NCBI GenBank assembly: GCA_965207985.1
Contig: CBDBND010000003.1
Location: 62,001 to 126,000, forward strand
DNA: 64,000 nucleotides
Source of the DNA: CBDBND01 sp965207985
GTDB lineage: Bacteria; Pseudomonadota; Alphaproteobacteria; Rhodospirillales; Rhodospirillaceae
Direction: 5' to 3'
The position numbers and the translations under genes were made by a program. This document shows, in pieces, positions 25,758 to 34,818 of the stretch (position 1 is the first letter of the stretch; each line of letters opens with the position of its first letter). A model generated the notes under the pieces. That model did no database searches and was not told the origin of the DNA. It saw nothing but the letters and a program-made list of their open reading frames with translations.

Positions 25758-27557
25758 TTGGCGCTGAGGCTAGCAGGCCGTACGCAAAGACCCGAGGGGG
25801 CACGCAGGCTTTTGGACCCATCTTCGCAAGTCGTGACCCGAGACGTCATCTACGAGCCCGATGAGCATCCCCCCGACTCACTCGCCTTCGGGCTCGGCTT
25901 GCAGGCTGCTGCAATTAGTGTCGGCGGTATCGTATTGACACCGGCCATCATCGTCCGGGCCGCTGATCAGAATGAAGCATATCTGATGTGGGCAGTCTTT
26001 GCGGCACTGCTCGTCAGCGGCGTCAGCACGATTGCCCAGGCCGTGCGATTTGGGCGGATCGGGGCAGGCCACATGCTGATCATGGGGACGTCGGGGGCCT
26101 TCATCGCGGTGTGTGTCACGGCCCTGACCCAAGGCGGGCCGACACTACTTGCGACACTAATCATCATTTCTTCCCTGATACAGTTTGTTCTGGCTGCACA
26201 TCTTTCTGTGCTCAGGCGTATCATCACGCCAACGGTGGCCGGAACGGTCATTGCGCTTATCGCCGTCACCATCGTGCCTCTTGCGTTCGAAATGCTGAAA
26301 GAAGTTCCCGACGGTACGCCAGGGTCCGCATCGCCCACCAGTGCGGCCGCGACACTGGTGACCACGACCACCTTAGCTCTGCGGGCAGCAGGCGCCTTGC
26401 GTTTGTGGGCGCCAATGATCGGCATCGTCGTCGGCTGCGTCGTGGCCTCGCTATTCGGCCTATACGACACTGACCTCGTGGCCCAGGCTAGCTGGATCGG
26501 TCTGCCGACTCTCGCCTGGCCAGGATTTGATCTCAGTTTCGATGCGCGCTTCTGGCTGTTGTTACCCGCGTTCCTGTTTGTCACCGTTGTAGGCGCCGTC
26601 GAGACCATCGGCGATGCCGTGGCCATACAGAAGGTGTCGCGGCGCACGCCGCAAGCGGTCGATTTCCGCACAGTACAGGGTGCGCTCAAGGCAGATGGAC
26701 TCGGCAATCTGCTGTCTGGCCTCTTCGGGACAGTACCTAACACGACCTACTCGAGCAGCCTTTCCCTGGTAGAACTGACTGGCGTAGGCGCGCGACGGGT
26801 CGGCATGTACATCGGTATCGTGTTCATCGCACTCGCTTTCCTGCCCAAGTTCACAGCGTTGCTGCTTGCAATTCCAGCGCCCGTGATCGCCGCCTATGTA
26901 CTCGTATTGCTTGCGCTGTTGTTTGTTCAGGGCATGAAGCTTGTCGTGCAGAATGGCGCGCACTACCGCAACGCGATGATCGCTGGCCTTGCGTTCTGGA
27001 TCGGGCTCGGGTTTCAGAACGGCCTGATCTTTGCCGATCTGCTCGGTGATACCCTGGGCTATCTTCTCGGCAACGGAATGACCGCTGGCGGCCTGACTGC
27101 GATCGTACTGACACTATTCATCGAATTGACCCAGCCGCGGCGGCAGCGGCTCGAAGCGAAACTCTCGAACGCATCCCTTCCGGAAATTGACGCAATGCTT
27201 TGCACCATGGCGGACCACCTTGACTGGGATCCCGATTCCACAGAACGCCTGCGCTTGGCGGGAGAGGAAGCGCTGTTAAGCCTCCTCCGGCAGGACGAAG
27301 ACGCGCCCGCGGGCGATGTTCGGCGTCTGCTCGTCGTCGCCCGCATCAACCACCGGACGGTAGAGGTCGATTTCATCGCCGCAATCGGTCAGGACAATCT
27401 AGAAGACCGGCTGTTCCTGGTCGCGAACCCGGCTGCCGACTGGCCGCCGGACAGGGATCTCTCGCTGCGCCTGCTTCGACATTACGCATCCTCAGTCCGT
27501 CACCAGCAGTATCACGACATAGACATTGTGACGCTGCACTTAGAACGAATCCCCTGA
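25758..27557 (+). CDS. NCS2 nucleobase permease fused to an anti-sigma-kinase-like domain
   Basis: A frame of 599 codons. Residues about 40-450 form an NCS2 (uracil/xanthine permease) transporter: some 12 hydrophobic segments, ETIGDAVAIQKVSRR in the substrate region, and FGTVPNTTYSSSLSLVELTG, the family NTTY motif. After the last segment the chain continues for about 145 soluble residues. RLRLAGEEALLSLL resembles the N-box of RsbW-like HATPases (E..L.N), and DLSLRLLRHYASSVRHQQYH resembles their G.RL....D...Y end; several ATP-binding residues seem absent (Asn and the DxGxG box), so it may be a degenerate fold. The start is uncertain: TTG 25758, or GTG 25833, neither with a good ribosome-binding site; the upstream region is IS debris. 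Confidence 0.82.
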   Translation: MALRLAGRTQRPEGARRLLDPSSQVVTRDVIYEPDEHPPDSLAFGLGLQAAAISVGGIVLTPAIIVRAADQNEAYLMWAVFAALLVSGVSTIAQAVRFGRIGAGHMLIMGTSGAFIAVCVTALTQGGPTLLATLIIISSLIQFVLAAHLSVLRRIITPTVAGTVIALIAVTIVPLAFEMLKEVPDGTPGSASPTSAAATLVTTTTLALRAAGALRLWAPMIGIVVGCVVASLFGLYDTDLVAQASWIGLPTLAWPGFDLSFDARFWLLLPAFLFVTVVGAVETIGDAVAIQKVSRRTPQAVDFRTVQGALKADGLGNLLSGLFGTVPNTTYSSSLSLVELTGVGARRVGMYIGIVFIALAFLPKFTALLLAIPAPVIAAYVLVLLALLFVQGMKLVVQNGAHYRNAMIAGLAFWIGLGFQNGLIFADLLGDTLGYLLGNGMTAGGLTAIVLTLFIELTQPRRQRLEAKLSNASLPEIDAMLCTMADHLDWDPDSTERLRLAGEEALLSLLRQDEDAPAGDVRRLLVVARINHRTVEVDFIAAIGQDNLEDRLFLVANPAADWPPDRDLSLRLLRHYASSVRHQQYHDIDIVTLHLERIP

Positions 27558-27765
27558 TGGTCGTGCCAACATTCCTGACTTCGACGGTTGATTCGCGAAA
27601 TTATAGCCCCTGCACCGGGGCATCCCGCTGGCGCTGAATTACAGCGACAGCGAGAAGCTGGGCCAGTTGCTGGGCTGCGCCGGTACCGAGACTGTGAAAG
27701 TACTCGGTCTTCACGGTCCAGTTGACAGGTGTCGTTGCAGTCCTGCATCACGTCCTCCGCAACGA
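27558..27765. other. Intergenic debris
   Basis: No intact gene. The plus strand reads IPLALNYSDSEKLGQLLGCA and ETVKVLGLHGPV, which looks like a fragment of an unidentified protein, possibly another transposase. Region 27865-28185 likewise shows no gene I can name. Confidence 0.3.
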
Positions 27766-27864
27766 TCAGCCTGTGCTCGTCCCGACGCGGGTCCAGCCCG
27801 ACGCGCGGTAGACCGCTCCGGCGTATCGCGGGGTCTCGACGAAGGTCTCGATCAGCAGGGGGGT
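27766..27864 (-). pseudogene. DUF4338 (DruA-like) fragment
   Basis: Reads PLLIETFVETPRYAGAVYRA then SGWTRVGTSTG and stops. LxETFV...R(F/Y).G..YRA..W...G.T.G is the recognisable core of DUF4338, the domain of Druantia protein DruA and of several transposase-linked proteins. Only about 32 codons are left, so the parent gene cannot be distinguished. Confidence 0.5.
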
Positions 27865-28185
27865 GGTGTGTCCCGGCCGCAAAGCCGGGGCGGTTGCCAT
27901 CTGAGGTCTCGCGTCGGGTCTTAATTGCCCGTCGGATTTCCCGAGTCTCCGGGCATCTCGATGGTCGTCCATTACTCCGGTTCCGCGCGCACCCAGGTGA
28001 TGAACGCGGACCGGGTCATCAAATCGAATGCGGAATTTTTCCATGCCGCGTCCTTGGCAATCGGCACATGGCGCTGAAACGCCGATGGGGAGCGCGGAGA
28101 CGGCGTCGGAACCGACATGGGAAGCATGTCGGTGCAGGGGTAGGCGACGTCGCCGGCGATGTGACCGGGCGTCAATGCGAGGCGG

Positions 28186-28596
28186 TTATCCCGGTTCATC
28201 CAAATCAGAGACCACGAGAACATCAATCAGCTCAATTATTTGAACCAGCTTGTCGCGGGCATCCATCACCTTTTTCATCGTCAGGATTTCTTCACGCCCC
28301 GCCAACATCAGGAAGGTCTCCAATACTTCATCCGAGTGGCGAACCAATTCGACCAGATTTGCCCCGTTCGGCGCATTCTTTCCCTCAAGCCAGTTTTTGA
28401 CGGTTCGTTGGCCGGCGCCGGTGATGCGCATCAGCGATTTCGCCGCAGCGGGACTGTTTCCAAACCCGATCTGAAGCGATGCGGCAATGACGCTCGTGAA
28501 ATCGTCGTCTTCTGCAATCAAAACTCTATCCGACGATTTTGGAAAAGTTTTTCCAGATTCGGTCCGAAAATTTCGGACTTTTGTTGGAAAAGACAT
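28186..28596 (-). CDS. Small helix-turn-helix regulator divergent from the recombinase cassette
   Basis: A 136-aa protein with a helix-turn-helix in the middle: AAAKSLMRITGAGQRTVKNW then EGKNAPNGANLVELVRHSDE, the pattern of a small Cro/C1-like fold in which the recognition helix is followed by a conserved 'LVxLxRHSDEVL'. The N-terminal 40 residues are basic. GGAG precedes the ATG. It is transcribed away from the recombinase gene across 127 bp, the classic position of a regulator controlling both directions. The C-terminal helix (MKKVMDARDKLVQIIELIDV) may dimerise. Similar genes next to serine recombinases are familiar in alphaproteobacteria, but I know of no experimental function. Confidence 0.72.
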   Translation of the reverse strand: MSFPTKVRNFRTESGKTFPKSSDRVLIAEDDDFTSVIAASLQIGFGNSPAAAKSLMRITGAGQRTVKNWLEGKNAPNGANLVELVRHSDEVLETFLMLAGREEILTMKKVMDARDKLVQIIELIDVLVVSDLDEPG

Positions 28597-28723
28597 ACCT
28601 GATCTCCGTGTTCTAGTTTCGGGAAACGGAAACCGACACCAGGCAGGCTGCGCCTGGATAGCAAAGTTCGGTTGGTTTTTTTGCTGTCGCTTTGGGCCGG
28701 AGAAGCCTTGCGATACTTAGGGA

Positions 28724-30300
28724 GTGATCGGTTTGGTGGAGCGTTCGACCGGCGGTGGGAGTAGCGATAAAGGACCTGCTTCAGGGCGCATTCCCGCAGC
28801 AGAGTACGTTCGCATGTCCACCGATCACCAAAAGTACTCGACCGAGAATCAGTCCGATGCCATCCGGGCTTATGCCGAGCGTCATGGGATGGAGATAGTC
28901 CGGACCTATTCGGATGCGGGAAAAAGCGGTCTCAGGATGGAAGGGCGCAAGGCTCTTCAGAAGCTGATCGACGACGTCAAGAGCGGGGCCGCTGACTTCC
29001 AGGCTATTCTGGTCTACGACGTCAGTCGCTGGGGACGCTTCCAAAATACGGATGAAAGCGGATATTACGAGTTCATCTGTAGCGAGAACGGTGTTGCGGT
29101 TCACTACTGCGCGGAGCAGTTCGACAACGACGGAAGCCCGGTCTCGACGATCGTCAAAGGCGTCAAACGCGCGATGGCGGGAGAATACAGCCGCGAGCTT
29201 TCGGCGAAGGTATTCGCCGGACAATGCCGCCTTATTGAACTGGGCTTTCGGCAAGGCGGCATGGCCGGCTACGGCCTTCGCAGGATGCGCATCAACGAAA
29301 TTGGGATCCCCCAAGGCATACTTAAGGCCGGCGAACACAAGAGTATCCAAACCGACCGCGTAATATTGGTTCCGGGCCCCGACGACGAGGTCGCCACGGT
29401 GCGATGGATGTATGGTGAGTTCGTCGATGGCGGAAAATCGGAAAAGGAAATTGCGTCCTCGTTGAATGAGCAGGGGATTGTTACGGATTTGGACCGGCCG
29501 TGGACGCGCGGGACGGTTCATCAGGTTCTTACGAATGAGAAATACATCGGCAACAATGTCTACAATCGCCAATCCTTCAAGTTAAAGCAGCAGCGCGTGG
29601 AAAATGATCCCGAGCTGTGGGTCAGAGCGGACAACGCGTTCGAAGCGATAGTCGATGCCGAAATCTTCTATACCGCTCAGGGCATCATTCGCGAACGCAA
29701 TCGGAGATTTAGCGATCAAGAGATGCTTGAACGCCTCAAGCGGCTATTCGAGCACCACGGATTTCTCTCAGGTCTGATCATCGATGAAGCGGAAAACATG
29801 CCGTCGAGCGGCTCGTACCAACGACGGTTCGGGAGTCTCGTCCGGGCCTACGATTTGATCGGCTTCACACCGGACCGGGATTATCGATACATCGAGATCA
29901 ATCGAATGCTCCGTCACCTCCATGGAGATCTCGTTGCGGCCACGATTGAATCAATCGAGGGCCTCGGCGGTTCAATCACCAGGGACCCGGCAACCGATCT
30001 GCTGACGGTCAATGGCGAGTTCACCGCCTCGATTGTCCTCGCCCGCTGCCAGCAAACTCCCGCGGGCTCCAACCGTTCCGGCTCGATACCGGTCTCTCGC
30101 CGAACCTCACGGTTGCCATTCGCATGGATACGGCCAACCGGAATCCGCTCGACTATTACCTCCTCCCCTTCTTTGACATGTCGACGGACCGCATCCGTCT
30201 GAGTGATGAGAACAGTCTCATGCTCGATGCCTATCGGTTCGAGTCATTGGAATATTTCTTTGCGATGGCCGAACGCAGGCTGATTTCGGAGATCGCCTGA
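28724..30300 (+). pseudogene. Large serine recombinase with a C-terminal frameshift
   Basis: The first frame (28724-30202) encodes a resolvase catalytic domain with the nucleophile in VRMSTDHQ (about Ser32), VYDVSRWGR for the arginine cluster, a recombinase domain (GMAGYGLRRM ... GTVHQVLTNEKYIGNNVY) and a further C-terminal region. After ARCQQTPAGSNR the frame turns to unrelated residues, while another frame continues with RLDTGLSPNLTVAIRMDTAN and ends ISEIA at 30300. The frames differ by one base, so a small indel near 30065-30090 has occurred; no slippery heptamer is visible. The catalytic and DNA-binding parts are intact and about 450 residues could still be made. The stop at 30300 shares its A with the next ATG, showing the original coupling with parB. 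Start could also be GTG 28736. Confidence 0.8.
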
Positions 30301-31196
30301 TGGCCAAGAAGTCCGACGTGCTTGAGGTTAAATTGATTCCTGTAGATGAAATTCACGTGCCAAATCCGCGGGCGAGAAATCAAAAAGCGTTTCGTTTGAT
30401 TGTCGACAGTATCGCGAGTGTGGGCCTCAAGAAGCCGATTACCGTAAGGCGTCGGAAGACAAGGAACTCCAAATACTCTTACGACCTGGTCTGCGGCCAA
30501 GGACGGCTGGAGGCATTCCAGTCCCTCGGCGAGACGGAGATCCCGGCGATCGAGATCGAAGCCACGCAGAATGATTCGTTGATTATGAGTCTCGTCGAGA
30601 ATCTGGCGAGGCGTCAGCACAAACCACTCGAGCTTCTGCACGACATCGCCGCCCAGAAGAAGCGCGGGCATTCCGAAAAGGCAATAGCAAAGCGAACCGG
30701 CCTAACCCATGACTACGTCCACGCCATATGCCGCCTGTTCGATAAAGGCGAAGAGCGTTTGCTGGCTGCCGTGGAGTCCAACCAGATTCCCTTAAGCGTA
30801 GCGCTCGACATCGCGGACACCGACGACGACGGTGTACGGGAAGCATTGGCTGACGCTTACCAACGCGGCCTGCTGCGAGGGAAGAAACTCTTGGCCGCCA
30901 AGAAGATCGTCGAACACAGACGGAAGCGGGGAAAGGAAATCGTGGCAGCTGGCCGGAAACCGGATCGCCCGCGAATATCGTCCCAAGCACTGGTTCGCGC
31001 CTATGAGCGGGAGTCCGACCGTCAACGTCTGTTTATCAAGAAAGCTGAATTGACGCAGAATCGTCTTCTGTTCGTTATCGAAGCCGTGCGGACGCTCCTG
31101 GCGGATGAGAACTTCGCCACCTTGCTCCGGGCCGAAAGAATCGAGTCCATCCCGCGGCCGTTGGGGGATTTAGTGGCAGCACGCGGGGTCGAATAG
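30300..31196 (+). CDS. ParB/RepB-like partition protein A
   Basis: A 298-aa protein. The ParB N-terminal domain starts at LIPVDEIHVPNPRARNQKAF; the CTP-binding region reads YDLVCGQGRLEAFQSLG, where GERR is replaced by GQGR, followed by SLVENLARRQHKPLEL (the ENxxR motif, conserved). A helix-turn-helix (KAIAKRTGLTHDYVHAICRL) and a C-terminal basic, RepB-like helical part follow. The ATG overlaps the recombinase stop, and 2 nt separate it from the next gene, so the three form one operon. There is no ParA-type ATPase. The family binds specific DNA sites; here the role is probably linked to the recombinase or to element maintenance, which is inference. Confidence 0.88.
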   Translation: MAKKSDVLEVKLIPVDEIHVPNPRARNQKAFRLIVDSIASVGLKKPITVRRRKTRNSKYSYDLVCGQGRLEAFQSLGETEIPAIEIEATQNDSLIMSLVENLARRQHKPLELLHDIAAQKKRGHSEKAIAKRTGLTHDYVHAICRLFDKGEERLLAAVESNQIPLSVALDIADTDDDGVREALADAYQRGLLRGKKLLAAKKIVEHRRKRGKEIVAAGRKPDRPRISSQALVRAYERESDRQRLFIKKAELTQNRLLFVIEAVRTLLADENFATLLRAERIESIPRPLGDLVAARGVE

Positions 31197-31198
31197 AA

Positions 31199-32086
31199 AT
31201 GCCCAGTAAGGTCGCCGCCGCATTCGAGCCAAATAGCGTCTTCGTCGGTCTGTCTGATCTCCTGCCGGTCAAGACGCTGCAAAAGCGCATGAAGAAAACG
31301 CGGAAGTACCAGCAAATCACCGCCTCGATCGTGGAGGTGGGCATTATTGAGCCGCCGGTCGTCGCTCGAAATGGTTCGAAATCGGGGAAATACCTGATTC
31401 TCGATGGTCATCTTCGAATTGAAATCCTGAAGGATCTCGGCATCGAAGGTGTGACCTGCCTCGTCGCGACCGATGATGAGGCGTTCACCTACAACAAACG
31501 AATCAATCGGCTCGCCACGATTCAAGAGCACCGAATGATATTGACGGCGATTGAACGAGGGGTGCCCGAGGAGCGGATTGCAAAAGCCCTCGATGTCAAC
31601 GTGTCGAGCATCAAAACGAAACGACGGCTGCTGGACGGTATATGCTCCGAGGCTGCCGAGCTTCTCAAAGATAAGACCTGTCCGATAAATACGTTTCAGT
31701 CCTTGAAGAAGATGAACCCGGTGCGACAGGTCGAGGTCTGCGAGCTGATGATCGCCATGAACACGTATTCGGTTTCATACGCCAAGGCGCTCCTTGCAGC
31801 GACTCCGCAGGAACAGTTGGTCGACTCCGGAAAACCGAAATCGTTCAACGGCGTGTCCCCGGATCAAATCGCCCGGATGGAAAAGGAGATGGCCAACCTG
31901 CAGCGCGACATGAAATTGGTTGAAGACAGCTATGGCCCTGATCATTTGAACCTGGTTTTGGCGCGCGGCTATCTGGTTTCGCTTTTGAACAACGACAAGG
32001 TTGTCCGGTATCTGGACCGAAACCACCCCGAAATTTTGGGTGAGTTTCGGAAGATCTCGGAGGTCGACGTCTTGGCCGCGGAATAA
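31199..32086 (+). CDS. ParB/RepB-like partition protein B (RepB C-terminal domain)
   Basis: A 295-aa protein with a ParB-type N-terminal half (LSDLLPVKTLQKRMKKTRKY, YLILDGHLRIEILKDLGI where the GERR position is DGHLR) and a helix-turn-helix (ERIAKALDVNVSSIKTKRRL). The C-terminal half (KTCPINTFQSLKKMNPVRQV, AMNTYSVSYAKALLAATP) matches the RepB plasmid-partition C-terminal domain. It follows the first ParB-like gene by 2 nt. Two different ParB-like proteins without ParA argue against an ordinary partition locus. Confidence 0.88.
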   Translation: MPSKVAAAFEPNSVFVGLSDLLPVKTLQKRMKKTRKYQQITASIVEVGIIEPPVVARNGSKSGKYLILDGHLRIEILKDLGIEGVTCLVATDDEAFTYNKRINRLATIQEHRMILTAIERGVPEERIAKALDVNVSSIKTKRRLLDGICSEAAELLKDKTCPINTFQSLKKMNPVRQVEVCELMIAMNTYSVSYAKALLAATPQEQLVDSGKPKSFNGVSPDQIARMEKEMANLQRDMKLVEDSYGPDHLNLVLARGYLVSLLNNDKVVRYLDRNHPEILGEFRKISEVDVLAAE

Positions 32087-32451
32087 TGGTGCGGGAAATT
32101 CCGCTGGACATGGGGACCGGGACCCAATAAGCGCCGGGAGCGTCGGAGAAGCCGTCGGCGGGGCGGATCAATGACGGTGATGGGGATGTCGGCGAACCCG
32201 ATCGGAGCCCATTAGGTCGGCCGGCATATGGTCGATTGCAATGTCTTCCGTTATTCGGAAGACGCCGATCTATTGGGGGCGCCCCCCGGAGTTGGAAGAC
32301 TGCATCACGCTCCTGCTTCCGGTGCGTCCTCAATAGATTCGGTTCGCCATCGCTGGATCTCTCCCAGAAAGATAACAACCAACCACACCCATCGAATTAA
32401 AGGCGCCAGGGGTTTGTCCGAGACTGTACGGCCACTATTAGAGAACCAGAA
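32087..32451. other. Non-coding stretch after the cassette
   Basis: No gene recognised. Contains several short GC-rich dyads. Probably the right flank of the cassette, but no inverted or direct repeat matching its left side was seen by eye. Confidence 0.3.
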
Positions 32452-32556
32452 TTGACCGATGACCTCGACATCATTCGCGCCGCCGAAGTTGTTATCGACA
32501 AACATGGAGAGGAAGCCGCTCTTCGCCCGAACGGATTCCCGTGCCGCCGGACCTAA
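32452..32556 (+). pseudogene. Stump of a small alphaproteobacterial protein
   Basis: From TTG 32452 the frame reads TDDLDIIRAAEVVIDKHGEE then AALRPNGFPCRRT and stops. The opening resembles a small protein common in alphaproteobacteria (D...RAA..LI..HG..A), which then normally reads M.ADELL..GD..G. Here that part is absent, so it is truncated or shifted. Weak call. Confidence 0.35.
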
Positions 32557-32879
32557 CGCCGTTCGAGGCCGGATGGCGGCGCGCCGGCCAACTGGGGTTT
32601 GAGGCCGTAACAAACCCTTGCCCCGGCATCCGCCCAGGCTAAATGAATAGGCGACCGCCGTTCCGGTGACGGGACAGCGTTTTTGGGAAGCGCGGAGCCG
32701 TTCGCTCCGGCGCCATTTTACGCCCGATATCTGTAATTATCGCGCGTCAATCTTGTCAAATCCCAAAAATCTCACTTCTCAGTTGAATTCGGATCCAGAC
32801 CCGCCATCCCCAAGTCAAAACCCTGCCCCGATTCTATGTTACAGGCGGTCGATATTGCGAGGAGGCGAATGGCTGAATG

Positions 32880-33043
32880 GGCATTGTCAGACTAACTGGT
32901 TAGGGTCAACTCTCTTGGGCCCTTGTTTCCTGGGTCTAGGCACTAAAACATAGGTTCGCTTGGAATTGACCAAGCAAGGCGCGGCTCGGAACGGCGAAAA
33001 CTCACCTCACTAGACTAACAAATTAATTTAGTCTGACAATGCC
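32880..33043. mobile_element. 164-bp MITE-like element with 16-bp perfect ends
   Basis: Left end GGCATTGTCAGACTAA (32880-32895) is the exact inverse complement of the right end (33028-33043). The ends match those of the IS6-like relics at 16622-16637 and 40806-40821. Nothing inside codes for protein. No 8-bp duplication flanks it. Positions 32557-32879 and 33044-33274 show no gene. Confidence 0.75.
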
Positions 33044-33274
33044 AGTCTCCGCCGTCAGCGCCCGGGCCGACCGGCTGCGTCACAACCGCCGTTCCGTTCC
33101 CGTCCATCCCCGGCGGTTTCAGGGGCCGGCCAAGGCGGATGAAAGTATTGCCGGTCCGCCGGACCAACGGCCCGGCAAGTGACGGCCCGTCTGCCGATCG
33201 TGATGGGACACGGCAAACGGCCCACTGCCATGTTCGACTTGGATCTCGCGCAGACATCGATGACGGTACGAACG

Positions 33275-33580
33275 GGGGCAAGCCAATGGCTGGCCGAAAT
33301 GCTCGCCACTTTTGGTCTGTTGGTCAGCATTGTCGGGTGCTTGCGATGGCGACCGGAGGTGGTGTCTTATGCGGTCGGTCTGTTCATCACAGTTGGATAC
33401 TGGTTCACGGCGTCGACCTCTTTCGCCAACCCGGCTGTGACCATCGGCCGTACGCTGACGGACACGTTCTCTGGCATTGCCCCGGCTAACGCTCCAGCCG
33501 TCATCGTCGCCCAATTGGTCGGCGCTTTGGTCGCATTTGTTGTTTTCTTATGGCTCTCTCTCTCTCTAGCAGCAATCTAG
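33275..33580 (+). pseudogene. Aquaporin-family (MIP) C-terminal half
   Basis: Reads GASQWLAEMLATFGLLVSIV, then YWFTASTSFANPAVTIGR with the second NPA box, and IVAQLVGALVAFVVFLWL. This is the second half of a major-intrinsic-protein channel (helices 4-6). The first half with the first NPA box is absent, and the upstream sequence is unrelated. FTASTSFANPAVTIGR is typical of the MIP proteins found in arsenic-resistance clusters, though no ars gene is nearby. Confidence 0.75.
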
Positions 33581-33793
33581 CCGCCGGACCGTCCGAAAAG
33601 GCGAAGCCACCGCAAGGCTTTTACAAACGACCGTATATTTGTCCACCACGATATAATTGTCTGATTGACCAAAAATCGGAGCAGACGTAATAGACACCCG
33701 CCCATCTCTAGTTTCAGGTGCAAGAGCGTTCTTTTGGATTTCATCTGTTGGTCAGCGACCCACGACGGATGTGGTACAAATTAGGAAAAACTA

Positions 33794-34288
33794 ATGGCTC
33801 GGCACTTGTTCAAAATCAGACGTGCGACAAGGCGTGACATTCCGGGCATTCTTGCGCTGATGCAAGAGTGGAGAGTTGAGAACAAAGAGACGCCACCGAA
33901 ACGAATTTCCCCATCAGTAGCGAAGTCTTCCTTCGGTCGAGGGCATCGGGATCACTTTCTTGTAGCCACTGACGAGGACGGCATTATTTCATTTGCATTC
34001 TTGCGCAAGCTTTACGATCTTGATGGGGAAGACCCCTATTTCATAATGGAGGCTCTGTACGTCACAAAATCAAAACGCAGCCTGGGCGTGGGTAATAAGA
34101 TGATGGCCGGGGTCGCCCGGTTGGCCAAACAGGAAATGGCGAGCACTGTGGTCTGGTACGTCGCCAAGAGCAGCCGGCGCGGTAAAATATTTTATGCCCG
34201 CCAGGGTGCTAAGCCGGACGCTTATGTTATCCGGTATCTCAGAGGAAAGGCCTTGATGGCGAAAGCCAGAGCGTTCCCTAAGATTTAG
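33794..34288 (+). CDS. GNAT-family N-acetyltransferase
   Basis: A 164-aa acyl-CoA-dependent acetyltransferase. FKIRRATRRDIPGILALMQE is the usual first strand and helix; FIMEALYVTKSKRSLGVGNK followed by MMAGVARLAKQ matches motif A with a pyrophosphate-binding turn (R...GVG), although the usual Q/RxxGxG/A is here RSLGVG. The substrate is unknown. It is monocistronic, flanked by the aquaporin fragment and the stem-loop at 34310. Confidence 0.75.
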   Translation: MARHLFKIRRATRRDIPGILALMQEWRVENKETPPKRISPSVAKSSFGRGHRDHFLVATDEDGIISFAFLRKLYDLDGEDPYFIMEALYVTKSKRSLGVGNKMMAGVARLAKQEMASTVVWYVAKSSRRGKIFYARQGAKPDAYVIRYLRGKALMAKARAFPKI

Positions 34289-34309
34289 TTGGGACAACAC
34301 GGCTGAGCA

Positions 34310-34338
34310 ACTTGTGCATCGGAGTTCGGTGCACAAGT
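34310..34338 (+). terminator. Stem-loop after the acetyltransferase
   Basis: ACTTGTGCA and TGCACAAGT form a perfect 9-bp stem around an 11-nt loop, 22 nt after the stop. No T-run follows, so termination is uncertain. Positions 34339-34608 hold no gene; 34496-34512 (GGTTTTCGAAAGAGACA) recurs near 43096. Confidence 0.5.
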
Positions 34339-34608
34339 GAACGTACTTTGCCCTTCATCCTTGAGTTCGCAAAGCTGCGGTATACCGAAATGGGTCGGAA
34401 ACAACCGTCCAGGATATTAAGCGTGGTCGAAGACTGTTCTTTTCGAAAGCCTTATCCGCTGGTCTTATGATGCAAGTTACCGAGGCGCGAATGAGGTTTT
34501 CGAAAGAGACATAGGTAACGCACCATCCCCGGACACCACAATCACACAAACCTTCCGTGCCATGACCGGAGAGGCCCATAACTTGGCGCACTTGTGCCTA
34601 GCAACCCA

Positions 34609-34818
34609 TTAGACAGAGAGCACCAGGTTGTCGGCAACCGTCTTTCCGTCCCGGCCGGGTGCCAGGTCGAAGGACACTTTCTGGCCTTCGTTCAGCGTGT
34701 CAAGACCGGCCCGTTGGACAGCGCTTATATGTACGAACACGTCCCTGGAGCCATCCTCCGGCAGGATAAAACCATAACCCTTGTCGGGGTTGAACCACTT
34801 GACGGTACCCGTGGCCAT
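34609..34818 (-). CDS. Cold-shock protein
   Basis: A 69-aa CspA-type nucleic-acid chaperone: MATGTVKWFNPDKGYGFILP with RNP1 (KGYGFI), DVFVHISAVQRAG with RNP2, and a complete final strand (VADNLVLSV). The ATG at 34818 gives the family's standard start; GGAGACGG lies upstream. Intact, unlike the copy at 19336. Confidence 0.92.
   Translation of the reverse strand: MATGTVKWFNPDKGYGFILPEDGSRDVFVHISAVQRAGLDTLNEGQKVSFDLAPGRDGKTVADNLVLSV

Noticed and set aside
30300..32086. Ordinary plasmid partition locus
   Set aside because: No parA and no replication initiator are present, and the genes are coupled to a recombinase instead.
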